Of a stretch of 64,000 bases of DNA, positions 1-7,551 are shown piece after piece. The stretch is from the NCBI GenBank assembly GCA_014650015.1, contig BMUD01000022.1:59295-123294 (forward strand), in the 5' to 3' direction. Every line of letters starts with the position of its first letter. Within the stretch, counting starts at the first letter, position 1. The position numbers and the translations under genes were made by a program. The stretch is from Streptomyces griseoloalbus (GTDB lineage Bacteria > Actinomycetota > Actinomycetes > Streptomycetales > Streptomycetaceae). The notes beneath the pieces were generated by a model. The model worked only from the letters and a program-made list of their open reading frames with translations, searched no databases and had not been told where the DNA came from.

Positions 1-259
1 CCCGCAGCCCGACGCCGAGCACTTACCGCCGGGCGCGCTCGTCCCCGTCCCCGACAGCGTCCCCGACGTGCCCGCCGTGCTGCGCACCTGGTGCGCCGAC
101 GTCGCCCGGCAGGAAGAGGTGGCCGAGACGCTCGCCGCCGGACGGATGGTGCGCATCGCCACCGGCGACGAGACCACGGAGTACGAACTGCTGGCCGAGT
201 CCGTGGACGCCCTGCGCATGCAGCGCGCCGCCCGCGTGCTCGGCGTCCCGGTCGCCTGA
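1..259 (+). CDS. C-terminal part of an unrecognised protein (cut by window edge)
   Basis: An open frame enters from the left edge (codons in frame with base 2) and stops at 257-259. The visible 85 or so residues include a stretch with W-C-A-D-V-A-R-Q-E-E-V and end in R-V-L-G-V-P-V-A; they are charged, soluble and helix-prone, with no signal peptide or membrane segment. An internal ATG at 68 exists, but the frame is open and codon-biased upstream of it, so the true start is outside the window. I do not recognise the family. It converges on the membrane-protein gene that ends at 283, only 23 bases away. Confidence 0.55.
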   Translation, partial: PQPDAEHLPPGALVPVPDSVPDVPAVLRTWCADVARQEEVAETLAAGRMVRIATGDETTEYELLAESVDALRMQRAARVLGVPVA

Positions 260-282
260 CGCGACCGACCCGGCCGACCGGA

Positions 283-1554
283 TCAGTGCCCCGTCCCGCC
301 GCCCCTCCGGCGCGCCCCGCGCGCCAGCAACGCCCCCGCGAACCCGGCGACCAGCCCCCACAGCAGGGCCAGCCCCAGGGCGCTCCCCAGCCGCGGCTTC
401 AGCAGCACCTGCCCGGAGAAGCCCTCGCCCAGATCACCGACGCCGAGCACCGACAGACCGATCCGCGCGGAGATCCGGGCCATCAGACAGATCATCAGCA
501 CCGCCAGCGCCAGCGCCACCGCCATGTGCACGGCGTGCTGCCAGGGCCGGACCCGGGCCGGGGACGAGGCCGCCATCACGAACGCGGTGGCCAGCAGCAG
601 CACCGCGTCCACCACCAGCAGCCACCACCACTTCTGGCCGTCGTGCTCCACGAGCGTGCCCAGGTTCAGCGTGGACACGTCCGGTGTGCGCAGCACCTCG
701 TCGAGGACGTGCGGCATGGGCAGTCCGAAGGGACCCTCCACCCTGCCGTCCCAGGTGGCGCCGAGCCCGATCGTCAGCGCCAGCCAGACCACGTTGGGCA
801 GCCCGAGCAGGATCACCGCGAACGTCTCGACCGCGTGGCCCCGGGTGGCGGCGACGAACAGCGCGATGACGAGACCGATGACGACGCAGACGAGCAGCAA
901 CCGCACCGTCGCGTGCGCCGCCGGACGCACCGATGCCTGCGGGCGCAGCAGCCCGGCCGGCAGCGGGGCACCACGGGACACCATCAGCGTCACCACCAGT
1001 ACGCCCGCCAGCCAGACCAGACCGACGAGGACGGTCAGCGGCACATCGGTGGAGAAACCGACCACCGGCGTGAGCCCGAACAGGTCACCGAGGTCGCCGA
1101 GCGGGCCGTCCCCGAGAGAGATCTCGAACGTGTGCCGCGCGGCGAGCGCCAGACCGAGCAGCGCGAGCAGCCACAGCGCGGCGATCCTCGCGGCCCACCC
1201 GGCCAGCTCGGGCGCTCCGGCGACCGCCCGGTGACGCAGCGGGCGCAGGAATCCCCAGCCGATGACCAGCGCCCCGGCGAGGGTGACGGACAGCGGGATG
1301 ACCGTCAGACCGCCCTCCGTGCCCGCGAGGCCGCCGGCGTCCCCCGAGAGCTCGACCGTGCCGCCGACGGCCGTGACCACGGTCGCCGCGACCACCGGGG
1401 GGAAGGAACCGCCCGGAAGGTCCGCGGCACCGGCCGCCCACAGCCCGAGCACCGCCACCACGCCCATGACGATCAGTCCGCCGAGTACCGTGACGAGGGC
1501 CTGCGCCCAGCCGTGGCGGGCGACCGGACGGCCGGAAAGGGTGCGTGAACTCAC
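283..1554 (-). CDS. Streptophobe-type integral membrane protein
   Basis: A 423-residue very hydrophobic protein. About ten membrane segments can be seen, for example residues 17-45, 85-105, 130-150 and near the C-terminus, separated by short glycine/threonine-rich loops; the C-terminus is arginine-rich (cytoplasmic). Length, the N-terminal pattern and the G-G-T-V-E-L-S-G-type extracytoplasmic loop fit the Streptomyces-restricted streptophobe family, whose role is unknown. Start is GTG at 1554; I see no ribosome binding site ahead of it, so it may be leaderless or start a little downstream. It follows the two PRC-barrel genes on the same strand after a 58-base gap and could be read with them. 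Confidence 0.75.
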   Translation of the reverse strand: MSSRTLSGRPVARHGWAQALVTVLGGLIVMGVVAVLGLWAAGAADLPGGSFPPVVAATVVTAVGGTVELSGDAGGLAGTEGGLTVIPLSVTLAGALVIGWGFLRPLRHRAVAGAPELAGWAARIAALWLLALLGLALAARHTFEISLGDGPLGDLGDLFGLTPVVGFSTDVPLTVLVGLVWLAGVLVVTLMVSRGAPLPAGLLRPQASVRPAAHATVRLLLVCVVIGLVIALFVAATRGHAVETFAVILLGLPNVVWLALTIGLGATWDGRVEGPFGLPMPHVLDEVLRTPDVSTLNLGTLVEHDGQKWWWLLVVDAVLLLATAFVMAASSPARVRPWQHAVHMAVALALAVLMICLMARISARIGLSVLGVGDLGEGFSGQVLLKPRLGSALGLALLWGLVAGFAGALLARGARRRGGGTGH

Positions 1555-1612
1555 GTGTGCACGCTAAGCAGCCCCGGCACCCGCCGCCCGCCGGGAGGTC
1601 CGTCCGCGTCGC

Positions 1613-2047
1613 TCAGACACGGTGGCGCACATGCCCGGTCCGGATCACCAGGGCATGGTCGCCGAGACCCAGCAGACGGTCGGCCGGCAACTCGCCGAGC
1701 GTCGTCAGCACCGCCTCGATGCGAGCGGTGACCGGATCGAACGCCGCGTCGAGCACCGTGCCACGTTCCTCACCGCACTCCGTGAGCACCCTGCTCCCGA
1801 GCAGATCACGCCGGGGCGGGACCTCGCCCGGGCCGCCGAGCGAGCGCACGATCAGCATGTCCGGACCGACGGCGCGCAGAGCGCCCCAGGCCACCACGGC
1901 CTCCCTGCGCAGCCGCCCGCGCCCTATCCGGACGTGTGTGACCTCCCCGGACGCCGCGTCCACCGTCAGGGCCCGCACCACCCCCAGACGGTCCGCGTCG
2001 CCCGGCGTCAGCACGGGCAGCCCGCGCACCCGTGAGAACAGCATCAC
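1613..2047 (-). CDS. PRC-barrel domain protein (second of pair)
   Basis: 144-residue protein with a PRC-barrel-like beta-rich N-terminal half (residues 3-75: L-G-V-V-R-A-L-T-V-D-A-A-S-G-E-V followed by V-V-A-W-G-A-L-R-A-V-G-P-D) and a second similar half from about 80 on. PRC-barrel domains occur in ribosome-maturation and photosynthetic reaction-centre proteins and in many uncharacterised actinobacterial stress proteins; they bind proteins or small ligands. The start codon (GTG 2047 or ATG 2044) overlaps the stop of the upstream PRC-barrel gene, so the two are translationally coupled. Function is not known. Confidence 0.75.
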   Translation of the reverse strand: MMLFSRVRGLPVLTPGDADRLGVVRALTVDAASGEVTHVRIGRGRLRREAVVAWGALRAVGPDMLIVRSLGGPGEVPPRRDLLGSRVLTECGEERGTVLDAAFDPVTARIEAVLTTLGELPADRLLGLGDHALVIRTGHVRHRV

Positions 2048-2625
2048 GGCGCGACACCCCTCCCGCGGTCGTGGCGGGCGCCGACGCGCTCCACGAAGCG
2101 CGGCAGGTCGTCGGTGACGTACGTCGTCGCGTGCGCGGGGATCACCAGGGTCCGGCCGGTGACGCTCAGGGCCTCGCCCCGCGGCACGTACACCCGGTGC
2201 CGACGGTGCCGGGAGCCGTGCACCAGCTCCCGTTGCGCGGCGAGCCGGAAGGCGACGAGCCGGCCGCTGGTGCCCTCGACCAGGACGTCCAGCACCGTGC
2301 CCACCGGGTCGCCGTCCTCGGTCAGCACCTGCGCCCCGAGCAGCCGCCCGCGCACGGCGTCACGGCGCGCCACCGAGAGGGGCAGGTCGAACAGCGCCCC
2401 CTCGTCGCGGACCATGACCGCGTGATGGCCCAGGCAGTGCACCGCCGGCCAGGGCAGATCCTGCGGCAGGGGACCCGAGAGCAGGGTCCGGCCGGTCAGG
2501 GTGAAACTCGCGATCCGCTCGGCCGACGGGTCGAACACGGTGTCCTTCACGTGGGCCACGGCATCACCGCCCAGCGTCACCACGGGCAGCGTCGTCAGGC
2601 TCCGCACCGCCGTCAGTCCGTTCAT
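2044..2625 (-). CDS. PRC-barrel domain protein (first of pair)
   Basis: 193-residue protein made of two PRC-barrel-like halves (residues 1-85 and 90-175; motif F-D-P-S-A-E-R-I-A-S-F-T-L-T-G-R in the first and L-D-V-L-V-E-G-T-S-G-R-L-V-A-F-R in the second). I start it at ATG 2625 rather than the longer frame because GGAAGGG lies eight bases ahead. Its stop overlaps the start of the next PRC gene, so both are one operon. It is divergent from the HATPase gene at 2768, and a PRC plus HATPase pairing recurs at 55.3 kb, which hints at a shared stress-response role (inference). Confidence 0.75.
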   Translation of the reverse strand: MNGLTAVRSLTTLPVVTLGGDAVAHVKDTVFDPSAERIASFTLTGRTLLSGPLPQDLPWPAVHCLGHHAVMVRDEGALFDLPLSVARRDAVRGRLLGAQVLTEDGDPVGTVLDVLVEGTSGRLVAFRLAAQRELVHGSRHRRHRVYVPRGEALSVTGRTLVIPAHATTYVTDDLPRFVERVGARHDRGRGVAP

Positions 2626-2695
2626 GGCACGCCCTTCCGCCGAACCCGGCGGAACCCGGGTTCCCCGCTGTGCGAGGCCGCACACGGATCGGGTG

Positions 2696-2720
2696 GAGTG
2701 GTCCGCCGGAGTCGGGGTAC
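2696..2720 (+). promoter_or_regulatory. Candidate SigB-type promoter for the HATPase gene
   Basis: GAGT (2696-2699), 15-base spacer, GGGTAC (2715-2720). This fits the Streptomyces sigma-B-family promoter pattern GNNT-N14-16-GGGTA(C/T) as I remember it. It lies about 48 bases ahead of the ATG at 2768. The -10 half is the informative part; the GNNT half is loose. Confidence 0.4.
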
Positions 2721-2767
2721 CAGGACTGGTGCAGATCGTCCGGCCTGCCCGGCTGAGAGAGAAACGT

Positions 2768-3220
2768 ATGACCTACCACCTGGACGGGGCAGTGATACCG
2801 ACTGGTTTCGACGTGCCCGTGGAACCGCTGCGGCGCGCCGCACACTTCACCGGCGAGCCGGGATGCATCGCCGACGCACGCTCCTTCGCCGCGCACTTCC
2901 TCCAGCAGCTGCGGACGGAATGGTGCGCCACGATCGACGAGCGGGTCGACGGCGCCGTACTCCTGGTGGTGAGCGAACTGGTCACCAACGCGGACCGGCA
3001 CAGCGAGGGGCCGTACGTCCTCGAGCTGGAGGGTACGGCCACCTCGCTCACGGTGATGGTCTACGACAGCAGCTCCGCCCTGCCCCGCGTCTTCCCCCGT
3101 GATCCCGGGCGGGTGGGCCGACACGGTCTGGAGATCGTCCGGGCGCTGGCGCGGGACGTCGACGTGCAACGGGTGCCCGTCGGCAAGCGAGTGCGGGCGG
3201 TGCTGAACCTCGCCGGGTGA
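2768..3220 (+). CDS. HATPase_c ATP-binding protein, anti-sigma-factor type
   Basis: 150-residue single-domain GHKL ATPase of the RsbW/SpoIIAB-like group that is abundant in Streptomyces. The N-box is seen as L-L-V-V-S-E-L-V-T-N-A-D-R-H-S (about residues 67-81). The G1 aspartate region is altered (Y-D-S-S-S-A-L-P instead of D-x-G-x-G), followed by R-H-G-L-E-I-V as G2. Such proteins bind and often phosphorylate STAS anti-anti-sigma factors or hold sigma factors. ATG 2768 is chosen for the GAGAGA just ahead; a longer in-frame extension runs into the promoter region. It converges on the SigB-group sigma gene ending at 3248, a likely partner (inference). Confidence 0.8.
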   Translation: MTYHLDGAVIPTGFDVPVEPLRRAAHFTGEPGCIADARSFAAHFLQQLRTEWCATIDERVDGAVLLVVSELVTNADRHSEGPYVLELEGTATSLTVMVYDSSSALPRVFPRDPGRVGRHGLEIVRALARDVDVQRVPVGKRVRAVLNLAG

Positions 3221-3250
3221 CCGGCCACGGCGTGGGACGCCGACCGGTCA
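3218..3250. terminator. Bidirectional hairpin between convergent genes
   Basis: Outer arms TGACCGG (3218-3224) and CCGGTCA (3244-3250) plus inner stem CGGCGT-GGG-ACGCCG (3228-3242). The arms contain the stop codons of both convergent genes (TGA at 3218-3220 on +, TGA at 3248-3250 on -), so one structure can end both transcripts. No U-tract is present, as is usual in high-GC actinobacteria. Confidence 0.5.
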
Positions 3251-4135
3251 GGCGCAGCCGAGCTCGCCCAGCATGCCCTCGCGCAGACGGGTGATGATCC
3301 GCTTGATCAGACGGGACACATGCATCTGGGAGCAGCCCAGGCGTTCGCCGATCTCCGCCTGGGTGGCCTCCTCCACGAAACGCATGTGGATGATCTCCCG
3401 GTCGCGTTCGCTGAGCTCGGCCATGAGGGGGGCCAGCGCGTGGAAGTCCTCGACGAGCCGCAGTCCCTCCTCCTCGACGCCGATGAAATCGGCGAGGACG
3501 GACTCGCCGCCCTCGGCACCGTCACCGGTGAGGGCGGCGTCCAGGGACGACGAGTTGTACCCGTTCGCCGCGATCTGACCCTCGACGACCTGCTGCTCGG
3601 TGATGTTCATCAGCGTGGCCAGTTCGGCGACCGTGGGTTCGCGGTCCAGCCGGCTGGCGAGCTCCTCACGGGCCTTGGCCAGCTCGACGCGCAGCTCCTG
3701 GAGCCGGCGCGGCACATGCACCGCCCATGTGGTGTCACGGAAGAAGCGCTTGATCTCGCCCACGATGTACGGCAGCGCGAAGGAGGTGAACTCGACCTCG
3801 CGGGACAGCTCGAACCGGTCGATGGCCTTGATCAGCCCGATCATGCCGGTCTGCACGATGTCGTCCATGTCGTCGCCCCGGCCGCGGAACCGCCCGGCCG
3901 CGAACCGCACGAGGGACATGTTCATCTCGATGAGGGTGTTGCGCGCGTACTGGTACTCGTGCGTGCCCTCCTCCAGCTCCGCCAGGCGACGGAAGAACTG
4001 ACGGGACAGCTCCCTGGCGTCGCGCGGAGCGACGGTGCGCGGGTTCACCACTTCCCGCGGCTTTCCGTCACCCGTCCCGGCCTCGGCGTGCTCGTCGACT
4101 ACCTGCGCGTGCGACCGGATCACGGCGGTCTCCAT
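3248..4135 (-). CDS. SigB/SigF-group alternative sigma factor (SigL-like)
   Basis: 295-residue sigma-70 family protein of the SigB/SigF/SigG stress group. Region 2 is at about 70-140 (D-D-M-D-D-I-V-Q-T-G-M-I-G-L-I-K-A-I-D-R-F, then F-A-L-P-Y-I-V-G-E-I-K-R-F-F-R-D), region 3 at about 150-215, and region 4 at about 235-290 (E-I-I-H-M-R-F-V-E-E-A-T-Q-A-E-I-G-E-R-L, helix-turn-helix C-S-Q-M-H-V-S-R-L). It directs RNA polymerase to stress promoters. ATG 4135 is preceded by GGGGAGAGG. Position next to popR-clpP suggests S. coelicolor SigL (from memory). A SigB-type promoter lies upstream at 4193-4217, which would give autoregulation or control by a sister sigma factor. Confidence 0.9.
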   Translation of the reverse strand: METAVIRSHAQVVDEHAEAGTGDGKPREVVNPRTVAPRDARELSRQFFRRLAELEEGTHEYQYARNTLIEMNMSLVRFAAGRFRGRGDDMDDIVQTGMIGLIKAIDRFELSREVEFTSFALPYIVGEIKRFFRDTTWAVHVPRRLQELRVELAKAREELASRLDREPTVAELATLMNITEQQVVEGQIAANGYNSSSLDAALTGDGAEGGESVLADFIGVEEEGLRLVEDFHALAPLMAELSERDREIIHMRFVEEATQAEIGERLGCSQMHVSRLIKRIITRLREGMLGELGCA

Positions 4136-4192
4136 TACCTCTCCCCACGAACGTCACGACTGACCTGTGCCTGAGCTCCCCCGGCTTTCCGG

Positions 4193-4217
4193 GTACCCAG
4201 GACATGCGGACACATGC
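4193..4217 (-). promoter_or_regulatory. Candidate SigB-type promoter for the sigma factor gene
   Basis: On the minus strand: GCAT, 15-base spacer, GGGTAC (plus-strand 4214-4217 and 4193-4198). The -10 ends 57 bases before the ATG at 4135, giving a leader of about 50 bases. The whole 4136-4427 intergenic interval otherwise holds only the popR promoter region at its right end. Confidence 0.45.
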
Positions 4218-4427
4218 GCACCCTCTTCCAAGCGGCCGGAAAGCGATGGTGCGCAGCGGTTGTCACTCGTACGAACGATGGTACGGGGGAGCGGCCCGCG
4301 CGGCAGCCCGGGCCGGGGCGGGCCCGGGCCGCGACGGAGGGGGTCCGGGCCGCCGCGCGGGGCGTCCTTCACTCAGGGCGGAACGCCGCTCCCTTCCCCT
4401 CGGGACCGGAATTCCTAGGCTGAGGAG

Positions 4428-4814
4428 GTGACCAAACAAGCGCCGAACCACGCCCGCGTCATCCCCCTGCGACCCGCCCCGGCTCCGCCGGCCACGGCCC
4501 CCGCGACCAGAGAGCCCCTCTGGCGGGACCTGGTCGGTGACGTCCTGCGCCGGGAGCGACTCGCCCAGGAGCGGACACTGAAGGACGTCGCCGACGCGGC
4601 CCGGATCTCCATGCCCTACCTCTCAGAGGTGGAGCGGGGCCGCAAGGAGGCCTCGTCGGAGGTCCTCGCGGCCGCCGCCCAGGCCCTCGGCCTCGGCCTC
4701 GGCGACCTGCTGTCCCGGGCCCACGGGGAACTGGTCCGCGTCACCGGCGCCCGGGCCGGAACCAGCCGTCGAATGTCCGGCTCCGCGCACAACGGACTGT
4801 GCCTGGCCGCCTGA
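4428..4814 (+). CDS. popR: PopR/ClgR-type HTH activator of clpP3-clpP4
   Basis: 128-residue protein with an XRE-type helix-turn-helix at about 45-100 (R-T-L-K-D-V-A-D-A-A-R-I-S-M-P-Y-L-S-E-V then E-R-G-R-K-E-A-S-S-E-V). It belongs to the ClgR family; in S. lividans PopR activates clpP3-clpP4 and is itself degraded by ClpP1/ClpP2 through two C-terminal alanines. This protein ends C-L-A-A, so the degron is present. It converges on clpP4 30 bases away and matches the operators at 6193-6222. GTG 4428 has GAGGAG directly abutting it and TAGGCT at 4416-4421, so the transcript may be nearly leaderless (inference). Confidence 0.85.
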   Translation: MTKQAPNHARVIPLRPAPAPPATAPATREPLWRDLVGDVLRRERLAQERTLKDVADAARISMPYLSEVERGRKEASSEVLAAAAQALGLGLGDLLSRAHGELVRVTGARAGTSRRMSGSAHNGLCLAA

Positions 4815-4844
4815 CACATCCGTCCGCCGCACGGCCCGGCCGCC

Positions 4845-5450
4845 TCACACCCCCACCAGGCGCCGGGCCAGCACCTCGTCGGCCAGGCCGTACGACACGG
4901 CCTCCTGGGCGGTGAACACCTTGTCGCGGTCCATGTCCGCCCGCAGGGTCGCCGGCTCATGGTGCGTGTGCCGGGCCAGCACCTCCTCCACCTGCGAGCG
5001 GATCCGCACCATCTCCTTGGCCCGGAGCGACAGATCGGACGCCGTGCCGCGCGCCCCGCCCGAGGCCGGCTGTCCCAGCAGCACGCGCGCGTGCTCCAGC
5101 ACGAACCGCCGACCCGGGTCCCCGCCGGCCAGCAGCACGGCCGCCGTGGAGGCCGCCTGCCCCACGCAGAACGTCGAGATCGGCGCCTGCACGAACGTCA
5201 TCGTGTCGTAGATCGCCATGAGCGAGGTGAACGAGCCACCGGGCGAGTTGATGTAGATCGCGATCTCGCGCTCCGGGGCCGCCGACTCCAGATGGAGCAG
5301 TTGCGCGATGACCACATTGGCGACCCCGTCGTCGATCTCCGTCCCCAGGAAGATGATCCGCTCGGACAGCAGCCGGCTGAACACGTCGTAGGACCGCTCG
5401 CCCCGCGGAGTGCGCTCGACGACGTTCGGAATCGTGTAGGTCCCCATCAC
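4845..5450 (-). CDS. clpP4: ClpP4-type ATP-dependent Clp protease subunit, catalytic His missing
   Basis: 201-residue ClpP-fold protein, second gene of the clpP3-clpP4 operon; its GTG start (5450; ATG 5447 also possible) overlaps the clpP3 stop. ClpP normally forms a tetradecameric serine-protease chamber fed by Clp ATPases. The nucleophile serine is present ([12 protein letters not shown]101) and the acid is present (D-M-D-R-D-K, D176), but the histidine of the M-M-H-Q-P-type motif is glycine here ([11 protein letters not shown]126). The codon is GGA on the coding strand. The subunit is therefore probably inactive alone and may be structural in a ClpP3-ClpP4 mixed complex (inference). Confidence 0.9.
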   Translation of the reverse strand: MMGTYTIPNVVERTPRGERSYDVFSRLLSERIIFLGTEIDDGVANVVIAQLLHLESAAPEREIAIYINSPGGSFTSLMAIYDTMTFVQAPISTFCVGQAASTAAVLLAGGDPGRRFVLEHARVLLGQPASGGARGTASDLSLRAKEMVRIRSQVEEVLARHTHHEPATLRADMDRDKVFTAQEAVSYGLADEVLARRLVGV

Positions 5451-6103
5451 TGCAGCCCCATCCTGCGCCGTGTCGCGGCCGGGCGGACGTCGTCGAGGGA
5501 CTCCACCACCCGGTCGACCATCCCGTACTCCCGCGCCTGCTCGGCCGTGAACCAGCGGTCCCGGTCACCGTCCCGGGAGATGGTCTGCGGGGTCTGTCCG
5601 GTGTGCTCGGCGGTGATCCGCTCGATGGTCCGCTTGGTGAACTCCAGGTTCTCCGCCTGGATCTCGATGTCGGCGGTCGTGCCGCCGATGCCCCCCGACG
5701 GCTGGTGCATCATGATGCGCGCGTTCGGCAGGGCGTGCCGCTTGCCGGGCGTGCCGACGCAGAGCAGGAACTGGCCCATGCTGGCCGCGAACCCCATGGC
5801 GAGCGTCGAGACGTCGTTCGGGATCAGCCGCATCGTGTCGTAGATCGCCAGCCCCGCGTGCACGGATCCGCCGGGACTGTTGATGTACAGGCTGATGTCG
5901 GTGTGCGCGTCCTCGGCGGACAGGATCAGCAGCTGCGCGCACACCCGGTTGGCGGAGACCTCGTCGACCTGGGTGCCGAGCAGCACGATCCGCTGCGCGA
6001 GCAGCTGCGCCGCGAGATGGTCGTCGAACCGGGTCGGCGGGGTGTCGCCCTCCTCGGCCCGGGGCAGCAGGGCCGGCCACGAGCCGGCGGTGAGTGGAGA
6101 CAT
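5447..6103 (-). CDS. clpP3: ClpP3 ATP-dependent Clp protease proteolytic subunit
   Basis: 218-residue ClpP with an intact triad: S108 (M-G-F-A-A-S-M-G-Q), H133 (I-M-M-H-Q-P-S-G-G) and D182 (G-D-R-D-R-W-F). First gene of the operon with clpP4. The open frame extends further upstream, but ATG 6103 is chosen because AGGAG sits six bases ahead and the residues after it match ClpP N-termini. In Streptomyces this second ClpP pair is normally off and is induced by PopR when ClpP1 fails; the operators at 6193-6222 lie about 90 bases ahead. A CGTTCGAACG palindrome (6124-6133) and a long-range inverted repeat occur in the leader. Confidence 0.92.
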   Translation of the reverse strand: MSPLTAGSWPALLPRAEEGDTPPTRFDDHLAAQLLAQRIVLLGTQVDEVSANRVCAQLLILSAEDAHTDISLYINSPGGSVHAGLAIYDTMRLIPNDVSTLAMGFAASMGQFLLCVGTPGKRHALPNARIMMHQPSGGIGGTTADIEIQAENLEFTKRTIERITAEHTGQTPQTISRDGDRDRWFTAEQAREYGMVDRVVESLDDVRPAATRRRMGLQ

Positions 6104-6161
6104 GGGCGCTCCTGGTGGTCGCTCGTTCGAACGCGGCCGGGACGACCGCGTGTCTCCACTC
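6092..6161 (-). repeat. Inverted repeat spanning the clpP3 leader and start codon
   Basis: Arms GAGTGGAGACA (6092-6102) and TGTCTCCACTC (6151-6161) are perfect 11-base complements. On the clpP3 mRNA the downstream arm includes two bases of the ATG and the next three codons, so pairing would occlude the start codon and loop out the AGGAG site. Whether it lies within the transcript depends on the unknown start point. Confidence 0.4.
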
Positions 6162-6191
6162 TTGACCGGCCGGCGGGGCGGGCGGGCCATC

Positions 6192-6223
6192 CTCTGCCCG
6201 TGGCAGATTCGCCACGGGCAGAG
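6192..6223. terminator. Strong hairpin after the epoxide hydrolase gene
   Basis: Perfect 13-base arms CTCTGCCCGTGGC (6192-6204) and GCCACGGGCAGAG (6211-6223) with a six-base loop, starting four bases past the hydrolase stop codon (6227). It can act as a terminator for that gene and separate it from clpP3. The same bases form the PopR-type operators. Confidence 0.5.
6193..6222. promoter_or_regulatory. Tandem PopR-type operators upstream of clpP3
   Basis: TCTGCC-CGT-GGCAGA at 6193-6207 is an exact match to the PopR motif TCTGCC-N3-GGCAGA as I recall it from S. lividans. It is followed directly by a degenerate copy TTCGCC-ACG-GGCAGA at 6208-6222, so two 15-base sites lie head to tail. They are about 90 bases before the clpP3 start, a position suited to an activator. 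Confidence 0.7.
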
Positions 6224-6226
6224 CGC

Positions 6227-7429
6227 TCACCCGGCCCGCGTCTGCCGCAACTGGCGGAAGAACGCCCGGACATCGCCCACCAGCAGGTCCGGCTCCTCCA
6301 TCGCCGCGAAGTGCCCGCCCCGGTCGAACTCGGTCCAGCGCACCAGGTTCTCCGTGCGTTCCGCCTTGTGCCGCAGCGGGATCTGCAGTTCGGCGGGGAA
6401 GAGGGCGAGCGCCGTCGGCGCGGCCGACGGCTCGGCGGGCCGGGCGGCGCGGCCCGTGGCGTGCGCCCGCTCGTAGTAGATCCGCGCGGACGAACCCGCG
6501 GTGCCGGTCAGCCAGTACAGCATCACGTTCGTCAGCAGCAGATCCCGGTCGACCGCCTCCTCCACCAGCTCCTCCGAGTCGGTCCACTCCCAGAACTTCT
6601 CCACGATCCAGGCGAGTTGACCGACCGGCGAGTCGTGCAGCGCGTACGCCAGGGTCTGCGGCCGGGTCGAGTGCAGCACGGCGTACCCGGTGCCCTCCCG
6701 GGACCACTCGCTCCACCGCCGCCAGGAGGCGAGCGTGCGCTCCCGCTCCTCGGGTCCGAGGGCGTCCAGTTCGGCGGCGGTCGGCTCGGTGGTGGCCTGC
6801 GCCCCCGGCAGCAGATTGAGGTGGACGCCGATGACCCGCTCGGGGTGGGCGCGGCCCAGCTCGCGGGAGATGGCGGCGCCCCAGTCGCCGCCCTGCGCGC
6901 CGAACCGCTCGTATCCGAGCCGCCGCATCAACTCGGCCCAGGTGTCGGCGACCCGTCCCGCCTCCCAGCCGGTGTCCGGCGCCGGCCCGGACAGCCCGAA
7001 CCCCGGGATGCTCGGCACCACGACGTGGAACGCGTCGGCCCGGTCCCCTCCGTGCGCCGCCGGATCGGTCAACGGCCCGAGCACGTCCAGGAATTCGACG
7101 ATCGATCCCGGCCAGCCGTGCGTGACGACCAGCGGGGTGGCGTCCGGCTCGGGGGAGCGGACATGGGCGAAGTGCACGGTCGCGCCGTCGACGACCGTGG
7201 TGAACTGCGGCCACTCGTTCAGCCGGGCCTCGGCGGCCCGCCAGTCGTACTCGTGCCGCCAGTACCGCACGAGCTCGCGCAGATACTCCTGCGGCACCCC
7301 GTACGCCCATCCCGTCCCGGCGAGCGGGTCGGGCCATCGGGTGCGGTCGAGCCGGTCCCGCAGATCGTCGAGCGCGCTCTGCGGGATGTCGACGCGGAAG
7401 GGCCGGATGCTCTCGGGGGGTGATGTCAT
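6227..7429 (-). CDS. Epoxide hydrolase, alpha/beta hydrolase fold
   Basis: About 400 residues, the usual size for this family. The N-terminal epoxide-hydrolase domain is at 8-115 (I-R-P-F-R-V-D-I-P-Q-S-A-L-D-D-L), followed by the oxyanion motif H-G-W-P-G-S (104-109), the nucleophile elbow G-A-Q-G-G-D-W-G-A (D182), lid region with Y-W-L-T-G-T and the catalytic histidine in G-G-H-F-A-A-M-E-E-P (H373). It should hydrolyse an epoxide to a diol in the cytoplasm; the substrate is unknown. ATG 7429 is chosen at the start of homology; its ribosome binding site is poor. It is divergent from the VOC gene at 7552. Confidence 0.88.
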   Translation of the reverse strand: MTSPPESIRPFRVDIPQSALDDLRDRLDRTRWPDPLAGTGWAYGVPQEYLRELVRYWRHEYDWRAAEARLNEWPQFTTVVDGATVHFAHVRSPEPDATPLVVTHGWPGSIVEFLDVLGPLTDPAAHGGDRADAFHVVVPSIPGFGLSGPAPDTGWEAGRVADTWAELMRRLGYERFGAQGGDWGAAISRELGRAHPERVIGVHLNLLPGAQATTEPTAAELDALGPEERERTLASWRRWSEWSREGTGYAVLHSTRPQTLAYALHDSPVGQLAWIVEKFWEWTDSEELVEEAVDRDLLLTNVMLYWLTGTAGSSARIYYERAHATGRAARPAEPSAAPTALALFPAELQIPLRHKAERTENLVRWTEFDRGGHFAAMEEPDLLVGDVRAFFRQLRQTRAG

Positions 7430-7551
7430 GTTCGTGATGGTAGGCGCGGTACGTGGTGCCGCCATCCGGATGTGTGCGTCGCCGCACCGATGAGTTCCGG
7501 GCCGCCAAGCGGTCGACACCGATGACCGTGTTTCACGCCCAGGAGGTACTC

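Noticed and set aside
4845-5450. clpP4 as a pseudogene
   Set aside because: Full length, in frame, translationally coupled, with Ser and Asp retained; only the His is lost, so a structural role is more likely.
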